A DNA stretch of 64,000 nt. Source: Kiloniellaceae bacterium (GTDB lineage Bacteria > Pseudomonadota > Alphaproteobacteria > Kiloniellales > J153). The translations under genes were made by a program, and so were the position numbers. Shown here one piece after another: positions 53,412 through 62,678 of the stretch; positions within the stretch are counted from its first letter, which is position 1, and each line of letters begins with the position of its first letter. The stretch is from contig JAJFGL010000037.1 of the NCBI GenBank assembly GCA_021776135.1, positions 1 to 64,000 on the forward strand, in the 5' to 3' direction. The notes beneath the pieces were generated by a model that was given only the letters and a program-made list of their open reading frames with translations, did not search any database and was not told where the DNA came from.

Positions 53412-54254
53412 ATGAAACCGGCGAGCGAAAATAAAGGCGACGTCTTCCGCGCCCTGCATGAGCGGCCCGGCGCCTTCGTCATTCCCAATCCCTGGGACGT
53501 GGGGAGCGCGCGCATTCTGGCCTCGGCGGGATTCGAGGCCCTGGCCACCACCAGCGCCGGCCTGGCATTCTCCCTCGGCTTGCCGGAGGGGCGGGTGTCC
53601 CGGGACCAGGTGCTGGCGCACTGCCGCGACCTGGCGGCGGCGAGCGATCTGCCGGTTTCCGCCGATCTGGAGAAAGGCTTCGGTGATTCGCCGCGAGAGG
53701 TGGCGGAAACCATCCGCGCCGCCGCCGAGACCGGCCTGGCCGGCTGCTCGATCGAGGATTACACCGGGCGGCCGGGCGATCCGATCTACGGCTTCGATGA
53801 GGCGGTGGCGAGAATCGCGGCGGCGGCCGAGGCGTGCCGCGCCTTGCCGCACGACTTCGTGCTGACCGCGCGGGCGGAAAACTTTCTCCATGGCCGCCCG
53901 GACCTGGAGGATACCGTCAAGCGCCTGCAAGCCTTCGAGGCGGTGGGCGCCGATGTGCTCTATGCGCCGGGCCTGGGCGATTTGGAGACTATCCGCAAGG
54001 TTTGCGCGGCGGTCGGCAAGCCGGTCAACGTGGTCATGGGTCTGCCCGGCCCAAGCTTCGGGGTGCAAGAGCTGGCCGAAGCCGGTGTGACCCGCATCAG
54101 CGTCGGCGCCGCTATCGCCCGCCTGGCCTACGGCGCCGTTATCGAGGCGGCACGGGAAATAGTGGAACAAGGCACCTTCGATTATTCCCGCGGGCTCATA
54201 GGCTTCAAGACGTTTGAAGATATCTTCGCGCCCTACACCACCTCGAAACCATGA
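53412..54254 (+). CDS. Isocitrate lyase/PEP mutase family protein
   Basis: This 280-residue TIM-barrel protein has AFVIPNPWDVGSARILASAGFEALATTSAGLA, then VSADLEKGFGDSPREVAETIR, GCSIEDYTGRPGDPIYGFDEA and FVLTARAENFLHGRPDLEDTV. The catalytic KKCGH of isocitrate lyase is missing, as in PEP mutase-like members, so the substrate is unclear. GGGGGAT lies 8 nt before ATG 53412. Its end overlaps the convergent racemase gene by 22 bp. Confidence 0.82.
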   Translation: MKPASENKGDVFRALHERPGAFVIPNPWDVGSARILASAGFEALATTSAGLAFSLGLPEGRVSRDQVLAHCRDLAAASDLPVSADLEKGFGDSPREVAETIRAAAETGLAGCSIEDYTGRPGDPIYGFDEAVARIAAAAEACRALPHDFVLTARAENFLHGRPDLEDTVKRLQAFEAVGADVLYAPGLGDLETIRKVCAAVGKPVNVVMGLPGPSFGVQELAEAGVTRISVGAAIARLAYGAVIEAAREIVEQGTFDYSRGLIGFKTFEDIFAPYTTSKP

Positions 54255-55240
54255 GCGTAGGGGTCGCGCTCGTCGATGAAGATGGTGTTGTAGCCGGTCA
54301 TGCGCGCCCAGCCTTGGATCGAGGGCAGAATGGCGGCGTGATTGCCGAGCTTTGTCGCGGCCTCGACCTTGCCGTGAAATAGAGAGCCGATGATGCTCTC
54401 GTGCACGAAGCTATCGCCCGGCTTCAGCTTCCCGCGCGCCGCCAGCTGCGCCATGCGCGCCGAGGTGCCGGTGCCGCAAGGGCTGCGGTCTATGGCCTTG
54501 CTGCCGTAGAAGACCGCGTTGCGGGCATGGGCTTGCCGGTGCTTGGGGGCGCCGGTCCAGAGGATATGGGTAACCCCCCGGATGGTCGGGTCTTCGGGGT
54601 GGACGACCTCGACGGCCTCGTTGAGGGTCCGGCGCAAAACCAGCGACATGGCGATAAGCTCCCCGGCCGTGAAATCGGCCATGTCGCGGTAGTTTTCTTG
54701 GGCATCGACGATGGCGTAGAAATTTCCGCCATAGGCGACATCGACCGTGATTTTCCCCAGTCCGGGACATACGGTTTCGATATTCTCCAACGCCAAATAC
54801 GATGCGATGTTATGCAGGCGGACGCTTTCTATATACGAATCTTGCAAGGAATAATACGCATCGACCCGCCCCGCCGGGGTGTCCAGGCGCAACACGCCCG
54901 CGTCGCGCGGCTGGACCAGGCCGCGCTCCAGGGCGAAGGTGACCATGCCGATGGTGGCGTGGCCGCACATGGGCAGGCAGCCCGTGGTCTCGATATATAT
55001 GACCCCGATATCGCAATCGGGGCGTGTCGGCGGATACAGGAGCGCGCCGGACATCATGTCGTGACCGCGCGGTTCGAACATCAGGCCGGTGCGGATCCAG
55101 TCGTAACGGGCAAGGAAATCCTGGCGTTTTTCGCTCATGCTCGCGCCGGTCAGGGGCGGCGCGCCGCCCGCGATCAGGCGCACCGGATTGCCGCAGGTGT
55201 GGCCGTCGATGCAAAAAAAGGTGTTGGGTTTTACCGTCAT
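54233..55240 (-). CDS. Proline racemase family; probable 4-hydroxyproline 2-epimerase
   Basis: This 335-residue enzyme has both catalytic Cys of the family: Cys15 in CIDGHTCGNPVRLIAGG and a second near residue 254 in DRSPCGTGTSARMAQLAARG. Two Cys indicate racemase/epimerase activity rather than the dehydratase variant, which has Thr in the second place. GHATIGM is also present. Substrate preference for hydroxyproline is likely because a Pyr4H2C deaminase-like gene lies 5.4 kb away (60679). Confidence 0.84.
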   Translation of the reverse strand: MTVKPNTFFCIDGHTCGNPVRLIAGGAPPLTGASMSEKRQDFLARYDWIRTGLMFEPRGHDMMSGALLYPPTRPDCDIGVIYIETTGCLPMCGHATIGMVTFALERGLVQPRDAGVLRLDTPAGRVDAYYSLQDSYIESVRLHNIASYLALENIETVCPGLGKITVDVAYGGNFYAIVDAQENYRDMADFTAGELIAMSLVLRRTLNEAVEVVHPEDPTIRGVTHILWTGAPKHRQAHARNAVFYGSKAIDRSPCGTGTSARMAQLAARGKLKPGDSFVHESIIGSLFHGKVEAATKLGNHAAILPSIQGWARMTGYNTIFIDERDPYAHGFEVV

Positions 55241-55327
55241 GGGCGAAGCTTAGCCGCTTGGCCCGCGGCCCGCCAGCCCGTGACAGAGTGGCGGTCTTAG
55301 GGCAGTTTAGGCGCGGAAGGATAGGCC

Positions 55328-56077
55328 ATGAACGAAGAGAGAATTTTGCGGCCCGGCGCGGTCGCCCTGGTGACCGGCGCCAGCGCCGGGATCGGCCTCG
55401 CGACGGTGGAAGCCCTGGCCGCCAAGGGTCTTCGCGTGATCTGCGCGGCGCGCGATAAGCCGCGCTTGGATAAATTAGCCGCGCGCCTGGACGGCGCCCA
55501 TGCCCTGGAGCTCGACGTGACCGATGCCGAGGCTTGCGCCGGCATTTTGGACCGCTTGCCCGGGGACTTGCGCGAGATCGACATCCTGATCGCCAATGCC
55601 GGCGGCGATGTCGGCGGCCGCAAGCGTTTCGACGAAGGCGAGGTCGAGGACTGGGCGCGGACCGTGGAAACCAATGTCACCGGCATGATCCGCACCTGCC
55701 ATGCGGTGATCCCCGGCATGTTGGCGCGCGGCCGCGGCCATGTGGTGACCCTGGGGTCGATCGCCGGCTTGCGGACCTTCACCCATGGCTCCATCTACGC
55801 CGCGACGAAATTCGCGGTTCGCGCCTTTACCCAAGGCTTGCGGGCCGACTATGCCGACACCGATTTGCGGATCACCGAAATCTTGCCCGGCATGACCCAA
55901 ACCGAATTCGCGGCGCGCCGCTTCCATGGCGACGAGAAGCGGGGCCAGGAGTTCTATGAAACTTTCCCCGCGAATCTGGGCGCCGTGGATATCGCCAATG
56001 CCATTCTTTATGCCCTGGAGCAGCCGCCGCAAGTGACCGTCGCGCAGATGGTGGTCGTCCCAACCCGCGAACGATAA
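55328..56077 (+). CDS. Short-chain dehydrogenase/reductase (YdfG-like)
   Basis: This 249-residue NAD(P)-binding enzyme has VTGASAGIGLATVEALAAKG, IAGLRTFTHGSIYAATKFAVRAFT (Tyr and Lys of the YxxxK motif) and LPGMTQTEF, resembling 3-hydroxy acid dehydrogenases of the YdfG group. It is 10 bp upstream of the alpha/beta hydrolase gene. The natural substrate is not shown. Confidence 0.9.
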   Translation: MNEERILRPGAVALVTGASAGIGLATVEALAAKGLRVICAARDKPRLDKLAARLDGAHALELDVTDAEACAGILDRLPGDLREIDILIANAGGDVGGRKRFDEGEVEDWARTVETNVTGMIRTCHAVIPGMLARGRGHVVTLGSIAGLRTFTHGSIYAATKFAVRAFTQGLRADYADTDLRITEILPGMTQTEFAARRFHGDEKRGQEFYETFPANLGAVDIANAILYALEQPPQVTVAQMVVVPTRER

Positions 56078-56086
56078 CCGAAGGCG

Positions 56087-56863
56087 ATGGCGGCCTTTTT
56101 CATCGAGGCGGCGGGGCGGCGTTTACGCGCGCAATGGATTGGCGGCGTTGCCGGCAGGGAAACGCCGGTCCTGGTGTTTCTGCACGAGGGCCTTGGCGGC
56201 ATAGGGCAATGGCGGGGCGTCCCCGAGGACTTGTGTCAGCGAACCGGGCTGAAAGGCCTTGTTTACGAGCGCTGGGGCTTTGGGGAATCCGACCGCCTCA
56301 CCCTGCCCAGGCCGCTGGACTACATGGCCCAGGAAGCCGAGGAGGCCTTGCCGGATGTCCTCAAGGCTTGCGGAATTTCCCGGCCAATTCTGATCGGCCA
56401 TAGCGATGGCGGTTCCATCGCGCTGCTTCATGCCTCCGCGCATCCGGAAAATACCAGGGCCTGCGTTTGTATCGCGGCCCATGTTTTTGTCGAGGACATT
56501 ACGCTAGAGGGAATTCGCGGGGTTCTTGGCCATTGGGAAGGCGGCGATTTGAAACCGCGCCTGGCGCGTTATCATGGCGCCAATACCGAGGCCATGTTCA
56601 GGGGTTGGGCGGAGACTTGGCTGCACCCCGACTTTCGCGGTTGGAATATCGAGGCGTGCTTGCCGGCGGTCGCTTGTCCCCTCCTGGTCATGCAAGGCGA
56701 AAACGACGAGCACGCCACCCTGGCTCAGGTCGAGGCCATAACCGGCGGCGTCTCAGGCCCAGCCGAAACCTGCATCGTACCCGCCTGCGCCCATAGCCCG
56801 CATCTGGAGGCGCGCGAGGATGTACTGACGCATATGGCGGCGTTTATCGCGGCGTTGGATTGA
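56087..56863 (+). CDS. Alpha/beta hydrolase
   Basis: This 258-residue hydrolase has the oxyanion region VFLHEGLGGIGQWRGVP, the nucleophile elbow LIGHSDGGSIALLH, and late acid and base residues (MQGENDEHATL; CAHSPHLE). It is co-directional with the SDR gene. The substrate is not evident; esters and peroxidase-type acids are both possible in this group. Confidence 0.87.
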   Translation: MAAFFIEAAGRRLRAQWIGGVAGRETPVLVFLHEGLGGIGQWRGVPEDLCQRTGLKGLVYERWGFGESDRLTLPRPLDYMAQEAEEALPDVLKACGISRPILIGHSDGGSIALLHASAHPENTRACVCIAAHVFVEDITLEGIRGVLGHWEGGDLKPRLARYHGANTEAMFRGWAETWLHPDFRGWNIEACLPAVACPLLVMQGENDEHATLAQVEAITGGVSGPAETCIVPACAHSPHLEAREDVLTHMAAFIAALD

Positions 56864-56870
56864 TCCGGCT

Positions 56871-57677
56871 CTAGTCAGGCACGTCGCCGCGCACCGCCCA
56901 GGCGCGGGCGGTCAAGTGGATACGCCCGTCCGCTTCCGCCGGCAGGGAGTCTTCCAGTTTATCGCGCAAGGCGGCGCGCGCCTCCTCGTCCAGGGACACG
57001 CAGTAAGCGGGCGCCGGGCCGACGCCGGCCAGAAAGGGGGCCCAGTAATCCTCGAAATCCTCGAAGATGGTCGGGACCTCAATGGTGTACTCCTCGACCT
57101 CCTCAAGCCCGGACGACTCAAATAACTGCCTCAGGGGGCCGGGGGCGGCGAGGGGAAAGCGGCTTCCCTCATCGAGGTCTTTCGCCCTTGGGTCCAGGGC
57201 GGCGGCCGCGTCCCAGAAGCGCCGTATCAGTTGCATCTCCCCGGCGTAATCCCAAACGAAGGCGGCCACCGTGCCGCCGGAGCAAACCGCGCGGCGCATT
57301 TCCGCGATGCCCTTGGCGGGATCGGGCAGAAAATTCAGAACCAGGCCGCTGACCGCGATATCGAAGGTATTGTCGTTGACCGGCAAGGCCTCGGCCGCGC
57401 CGATACGGAAATTGACCGCCGGGTGCCGTTCCTTGCCGCGGGCGTAGGCCAGAAATCCATCCGATGGGTCGACCCCGACAACCCGGCTGGCCAGGCCATG
57501 TTCCAGGGCGACCTGGGTTAGAATACCGGTACCGCAGCCGACATCCAGCCACCGCCTGTCCGGCGGTTCGGCCAGCCAATCGACAAAGGCATGTCCCGCG
57601 AAATAACTCCAGCGCCCAATATAAGGATCGTAGGCCTCGCCCGCTGCCCAGTTATCCTCAACGCCCTGGCGTGTCAT
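56871..57677 (-). CDS. SAM-dependent methyltransferase
   Basis: This 268-residue class I methyltransferase has motif I WLDVGCGTGILTQVALEHG and GVDPSDGFLAYARGKE, then ALPVNDNTFDIAVSGLVLNFL. It resembles UbiE-like small-molecule methyltransferases. It is convergent with the hydrolase gene and co-directional with the P-type ATPase gene upstream. Confidence 0.86.
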   Translation of the reverse strand: MTRQGVEDNWAAGEAYDPYIGRWSYFAGHAFVDWLAEPPDRRWLDVGCGTGILTQVALEHGLASRVVGVDPSDGFLAYARGKERHPAVNFRIGAAEALPVNDNTFDIAVSGLVLNFLPDPAKGIAEMRRAVCSGGTVAAFVWDYAGEMQLIRRFWDAAAALDPRAKDLDEGSRFPLAAPGPLRQLFESSGLEEVEEYTIEVPTIFEDFEDYWAPFLAGVGPAPAYCVSLDEEARAALRDKLEDSLPAEADGRIHLTARAWAVRGDVPD

Positions 57678-57738
57678 TATCCGGCCGCCCCCTGGATTGT
57701 TTCTCTACTAGCGATCCAGCTTAATGGACCCGAGGTTT

Positions 57739-60444
57739 TTATCCTAGGGTTGTATTGCGGTAATCGCGCCACCTGCGTATGGCCCATTTCTCCAGTTCAA
57801 CCAAGACATAGACCGACGAGGAGATCGCGACCAATCTGATCCAGGCCGCAAGCGGAAGCGGACGCGTGTCGAACAAGACCTGCATGAAACCCGCGTAGGT
57901 GAACGCGATTTGCAGGGCGATGACCAGACCAGCGGCTAGGAGCAATTGGCGGCTCCCAAAAAGGCCCTGCCATGTAAAAGTGTTGGCGCCGAGGTAACGT
58001 GTGCTCACGGCATAAAATATCTCGAACATGACCAAGGCGTTGACCGCTACGGTGCGGGCGGCCGCTACCTCGGCGCCATGATTAATCTCCCATAGAAAAA
58101 GCCCGAAGGTGCCGGCCAGCATGATCGTGGAGACGAAAGCGATCCGCCATATCAGGAAATGCGAAAGGATAGGTTCGGCCGGTGGGCGCGGCGGCCGCGC
58201 CATGACATCATGCTCGGCCGGTTCGAAGGCCAGCGCCAGCGCCAAGGTTACGGCGGTGATCATATTCACCCAAAGAATCTGAACCGGCGTGATCGGCAGG
58301 GCGTGCCCCAAGGCGATCGCGGCGACGATCATCAAGGCCTCGCCGCCATTGGTTGGCAGGATGAAGGTGATGGCTTTCTTCAGATTGTCGTAGACCGTGC
58401 GCCCTTCTTCGACCGCGTGGGCGATGGAGGCGAAGTTATCGTCCGCCAAGACCATTTCGGCCGCGTCCTTGGCGGCCTCGGTCCCCTTTTGCCCCATGGC
58501 CACGCCGACATTGGCGCGTTTCAGCGCCGGTGCGTCGTTCACGCCGTCACCGGTCATGGCGACGATATGCCGGCCCGCCTGCAGCGCCTGAACAAGCCGT
58601 AACTTGTGCGCCGGGCTGGCGCGGGCAAAAACATCCACATCGCCAATCCGGGCCCGCAGTTCCGGATCGTCCAGGGCGTCGATCTGCCGCCCGGTCAAAA
58701 CCGCCTCCGGCCTTGCAAGTCCCAGTTGCTGGGCAATGGCGGTAGCGGTGCCCGCGTGGTCGCCGGTGATCATTTTGACCCGTATTCCGGCGCTCTGGCA
58801 GCGTGCGACGGCCTCAATGGACTCCGCGCGCGGTGGGTCGGCCAGACCGAAGAGCCCTAAAAGCGTGAGCCCGGAGGCGACATCCGAAAACTTCAGCTCC
58901 GTATGATCTGGCCGCGTGGCCAGCACCGCCAGCGCCAGCACCCGTTGCCCCCGCCGTGCGGTATCCGTAATTTCCCGCTGCCAGTAAGCCTGGTCCAAGG
59001 GCGCCTCGCCGGTCTCGGTGCACTGCCGGCCGCACATCTCCAAAATCCGCTCCGGCGCCCCTTTCACATGGATCAGCATGGTCCCTTCAATGTTGCGGTG
59101 CAGGGTCGCCATGAAGCGGTGTTCCGCATCGAAAGGGATGACGTCCATGCGTGCCCAGGCGGCGTTCTCGGCCTCGGGGTCGATCCCCGCCTTGCGGGCG
59201 AAAGCGATCAAGGCGCCTTCCATGGGGTCGCCGTCGACGGTCCAATCGCCGTCGGCATGACGCAGACTCGCATCGCTGCATAGAAAAGCGCCTCTCGCCA
59301 AGGCGTGCAGCAGGGGATCGCGGCCCGCGTCGGCCGGTCGCCCCGCGAGCCGGATTTCGCCTTCCGGCGAATATCCCGAGCCCGTCACTTCGAACACGTT
59401 TTGCCCGGCGGCGACGCCCATCACCGCCATCTCGTTGCGGGTCAGTGTCCCGGTTTTATCGGAGCAGATAATCGATACGGCACCCAAGGTCTCGACCGCG
59501 GGCAGCCGGCGGATAATGGCATTGCGGCGCGCCATGCGCTCGACGCCGACGGCCAGGGCTATGGTCATGATGGCCGGCAGGCCTTCGGGGATGGCGGCCA
59601 CGGACAAGCCGACGGCGGCCAGGAACATTTCGTCCGCGCCGTAGTCGCGAAGGGTGACCCCAAACACGAAGGTGCCGGCGGCGATGGCTAGGATCGCGAA
59701 GGTCAGAACGCGGCCGAAAACCGCCATCTGCCGCATCAAGGGTGTGGTCAGCGGCCGGATTTGAGTCAGCATGGCGCTGATGTGGCCGATCTCGGTCGCC
59801 GCTCCGGTGGCGGCCACGACCCCCGCGCCGACACCCGCCCCAACCAGGGTTCCGGCGTAGGCCATGCAAGACCTCTCGGCCAGGGGTGTGTCCGCGGATA
59901 CCGGGACAATTCCCTTGTCGACGGCCAAGGATTCTCCGGTCAAGGCGGCTTCCTGAAGACGCAGGCCCTTGGTTTGTACCAGACGCAGGTCGGCGGGAAC
60001 TTTATCGCCCGAGCTCAAAAAGACGATATCGCCCGGAACCAGATCGCGCGCGGCAATGGGGATGCGATGACCGTCGCGCAGGGTCAGGGCTTGCGGAGAA
60101 AGCATGCGCCGAATTGAGTTCAGCGCGGATTCAGCCTTGCCCTCTTGCACGAAGCCGATTGCCGCGTTGATCAGGACAACGCCGAAAATGACCGCCGAAT
60201 CGATGGCGTGGCCCAGAGCCGCCGTGATCGCGCCGGCCGCGATCAAAACGTAGATCAAGACGTTGTGGAATTGATCCAGAAAACGCAAAAAGGGCGCGCG
60301 CACGCGTGGCGGCGGTAGCTCGTTGGGGCCATGGCGCGCGCGCCGCCTATCGGCCTCGTCCGTGGACAGACCGTGCAGCTTGGCGCCCAACTGCTCAAGC
60401 ACCAGGTCGTGACGGGCGGCATGCCAAGAGGACGGCAAAGTCAT
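57739..60444 (-). CDS. P-type cation-transporting ATPase (P2-type)
   Basis: This protein of about 901 residues is an ion pump with GDIVFLSSGDKVPADLRLV, EAALTGESLAV, PEGLPAIMTIALAVG in M4, the phosphorylation motif ICSDKTGTLTRNEMAV, the nucleotide site HVKGAPERIL, and MTGDGVNDAPALKRANVGVAM. About ten membrane spans are expected. PEGLP in M4 and the cation-ATPase ends suggest Ca2+/Na+ or a mixed monovalent role. ATG 60442-60444 fits a short N-terminal helix; the longer frame to 60531 is unlikely. Confidence 0.9.
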   Translation of the reverse strand: MTLPSSWHAARHDLVLEQLGAKLHGLSTDEADRRRARHGPNELPPPRVRAPFLRFLDQFHNVLIYVLIAAGAITAALGHAIDSAVIFGVVLINAAIGFVQEGKAESALNSIRRMLSPQALTLRDGHRIPIAARDLVPGDIVFLSSGDKVPADLRLVQTKGLRLQEAALTGESLAVDKGIVPVSADTPLAERSCMAYAGTLVGAGVGAGVVAATGAATEIGHISAMLTQIRPLTTPLMRQMAVFGRVLTFAILAIAAGTFVFGVTLRDYGADEMFLAAVGLSVAAIPEGLPAIMTIALAVGVERMARRNAIIRRLPAVETLGAVSIICSDKTGTLTRNEMAVMGVAAGQNVFEVTGSGYSPEGEIRLAGRPADAGRDPLLHALARGAFLCSDASLRHADGDWTVDGDPMEGALIAFARKAGIDPEAENAAWARMDVIPFDAEHRFMATLHRNIEGTMLIHVKGAPERILEMCGRQCTETGEAPLDQAYWQREITDTARRGQRVLALAVLATRPDHTELKFSDVASGLTLLGLFGLADPPRAESIEAVARCQSAGIRVKMITGDHAGTATAIAQQLGLARPEAVLTGRQIDALDDPELRARIGDVDVFARASPAHKLRLVQALQAGRHIVAMTGDGVNDAPALKRANVGVAMGQKGTEAAKDAAEMVLADDNFASIAHAVEEGRTVYDNLKKAITFILPTNGGEALMIVAAIALGHALPITPVQILWVNMITAVTLALALAFEPAEHDVMARPPRPPAEPILSHFLIWRIAFVSTIMLAGTFGLFLWEINHGAEVAAARTVAVNALVMFEIFYAVSTRYLGANTFTWQGLFGSRQLLLAAGLVIALQIAFTYAGFMQVLFDTRPLPLAAWIRLVAISSSVYVLVELEKWAIRRWRDYRNTTLG

Positions 60445-60678
60445 GAATTCGATCTTGGAACGGTGGTCCGGTGGCCCCAACGGCAGGGGCCGCGTCAAGC
60501 ATATGGGTGTTTTTTTGCCGCAGCGCAACATAGTACGCCGCGACCTGGCTTAATCGGTGCGGCCGGACGGCGGCGTTTCAGCCAAGTCCCTGGTTTCCCG
60601 GCCGGCAAGCGTTCCTTTCTGTCCGATAGATGCTAACTTGACCGTGTTAGATACACGCATGACAAAGGTGGGCGACGT

Positions 60679-61581
60679 ATGAAGGTTTCTTGGAAAGGGG
60701 TGTTCCCGGCGGCGACAACGCAGTTTCGGGCCGATCAATCGTTGGACCTCGAGGCGACGGCGGCGCACGCGGATACCATGATCGGCGCCGGGGTGGATGG
60801 TCTAGTCATGCTGGGAACCCTGGGCGAAAGCACGACCATGACGGCCCAGGAAAAGCGCGACGTCTTGAAAGCGACAATGGAGACCGCGGCGGGCAGGGTG
60901 CCGGTTCTGGCCGGGGTGGCGGAGTTTTCGACCGCCGCCGCCTGCCGCCTGGCCGAAGACGCGCAAGACCTCGGCCTTGACGGTCTCATGGTCCTGCCGG
61001 GCATGGTTTACAAATCCGACCTGCGCGAGACCCTGCACCATTTCAAGACGGTCGCGGGCGCCAGCGGCCTGCCGATCATGATCTATAACAATCCCGTGTC
61101 CTACGGCGTCGATATCCCGCCAGAGGGCTTCATGGAGCTTGCCGAACACGACACCCTGGTCGCGATCAAGGAATCTTCCGACGATCCGCGCCGGATCACC
61201 GATATCTTCAACGCCTGCGGCGACCGCTATATTTTATTTTGCGGCGTCGACGATTTGGCCATGGAGGCCGCCATGCTGGGCGCGGTGGGCTGGGTCGCGG
61301 GCCTGGTCAATGCCTTCCCCCGTGAGACCGTGCAGCTATGGCGGCTGGTTTCCCAGGGGCGCTGGGACGAGGCGCGCGGCCTCTACCGCTGGTTCACACC
61401 GGCGCTGCATCTCGATTGCCATGTCAAGCTTGTGCAGTATATCAAACTGGCTCAGGCCATGGCCGGCATGGGCACGGAAACGGTGCGCGGCCCGCGCATG
61501 ACCCTGGAAGGCGAGGAACGCGCGCAGGTCGCCGATATCGTGCAACGCGCCCTCGATTCCCGGCCCGGAAAGGCGGCTTGA
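60679..61581 (+). CDS. DapA-family enzyme; probable pyrroline-4-hydroxy-2-carboxylate deaminase
   Basis: This 300-residue aldolase-fold protein has WKGVFPAATTQF, GTLGESTTMTAQEKR, the Tyr in MIYNNPVSYGVDI, the Schiff-base Lys in VAIKESSDDPRRITD, and FCGVDDLAMEAAMLGAVGWVAGLVNAFP. The last segment and YKSDLRETLHHF resemble hydroxyproline-pathway deaminases more than DHDPS. With the epimerase at 54233, two steps of hydroxyproline catabolism are present. It is divergent from the P-type ATPase gene across 234 bp that show no other gene. Confidence 0.83.
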   Translation: MKVSWKGVFPAATTQFRADQSLDLEATAAHADTMIGAGVDGLVMLGTLGESTTMTAQEKRDVLKATMETAAGRVPVLAGVAEFSTAAACRLAEDAQDLGLDGLMVLPGMVYKSDLRETLHHFKTVAGASGLPIMIYNNPVSYGVDIPPEGFMELAEHDTLVAIKESSDDPRRITDIFNACGDRYILFCGVDDLAMEAAMLGAVGWVAGLVNAFPRETVQLWRLVSQGRWDEARGLYRWFTPALHLDCHVKLVQYIKLAQAMAGMGTETVRGPRMTLEGEERAQVADIVQRALDSRPGKAA

Positions 61582-61589
61582 GGACCGAT

Positions 61590-62636
61590 ATGATCTTCCG
61601 CCAGCTCTTCGATAGCGTCTCCTGCACCTATACCTACCTGATCGCCAGCCGGCACGGCGGCGAGGCGCTGATTATCGACCCCGTGCTCGACAAGGTGGAA
61701 CGCTATCTGCAACTTCTTACCGAGTTGGATCTCAAGCTGGTCAAGGCGATCGACACCCACGTACATGCCGATCACATAACCGGCGTGGGCGCCCTTCGCG
61801 ACCGCACCCACTGCGTCACGGTCATGGGGGAGCAAAGCGGTGTCGATGTGGTTTCGGTCCGGGTAAGAGACGGCGATTGTATCGATGCCGAGGGTATCAG
61901 TCTGCGCGTGTGCTACACGCCGGGCCATACCGACGATTCATACAGCTTTCTTATGGCGGACCGGGTTTTTACCGGCGATACGCTGCTGATACGCGGCACC
62001 GGGCGGACCGACTTTCAGCGTGGCGACCCCGAGGCCCAGTACGATTCGCTTTTCAACAAATTGCTGAAGCTGCCGGAGGAGACTCTGGTTTACCCGGCGC
62101 ACGATTATAAGGGCGACACAGTCAGCACCATCGCCGAGGAGCGGGCCTTCAATCCCCGCCTTCAAGTCGCTTCGCGCGCGGAATACGTCGAACTCATGAA
62201 CAATCTCAAACTGCCCAACCCTAAAATGATGGACGTGGCGGTGCCGGCGAATTTGCGTATGGGCCTTCATCAGGACGAGATCGAGGCGCGCGGCTGGTCT
62301 TTGACTTGCGACGAAGCGACAGGGCTGCTCGGCGCGCCGGATGTGGTTTTGGTCGATTTGCGCGAAGCGGCGGAGCGCGAACGGCACGGCGAGATTCCCG
62401 GCTGCGTTCACGCGCCCTACGCGGAATTGCGGGAGAACGTCGCCGCCGGCGGTTTGCTGCACGTTCTGGCGGCGGCGGCGGGAAAGCGGCTGGTGTTCTA
62501 TTGCGCCTATGGCGAACGTTCCGCCATGGCCGTGCAGAGCGCGCAGGAAGCCGGATTGACGCGGGCCTGCCACATTAAAGGCGGGCTCGATGCTTGGAAG
62601 AAAGCGGACGGCGCGGTCTCGGAAACCTCCGTTTGA
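61590..62636 (+). CDS. Persulfide dioxygenase-rhodanese fusion
   Basis: This 348-residue protein has an ETHE1-like metallo-beta-lactamase domain (IDTHVHADHITGVGALRDR, CYTPGHTDDSYSFLM, DTLLIRGTGRTDFQRGD, VYPAHDYKGDT). It is joined to a C-terminal rhodanese domain with active Cys in LVFYCAYGERSAMAVQ. Such fusions oxidise glutathione persulfide to sulfite and move sulfane sulfur. It starts 8 bp after the deaminase gene. Confidence 0.9.
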   Translation: MIFRQLFDSVSCTYTYLIASRHGGEALIIDPVLDKVERYLQLLTELDLKLVKAIDTHVHADHITGVGALRDRTHCVTVMGEQSGVDVVSVRVRDGDCIDAEGISLRVCYTPGHTDDSYSFLMADRVFTGDTLLIRGTGRTDFQRGDPEAQYDSLFNKLLKLPEETLVYPAHDYKGDTVSTIAEERAFNPRLQVASRAEYVELMNNLKLPNPKMMDVAVPANLRMGLHQDEIEARGWSLTCDEATGLLGAPDVVLVDLREAAERERHGEIPGCVHAPYAELRENVAAGGLLHVLAAAAGKRLVFYCAYGERSAMAVQSAQEAGLTRACHIKGGLDAWKKADGAVSETSV

Positions 62637-62678
62637 TGGCGCCGCGAAGATAGGATCCCGCATGAAGGTGGACTTGGC

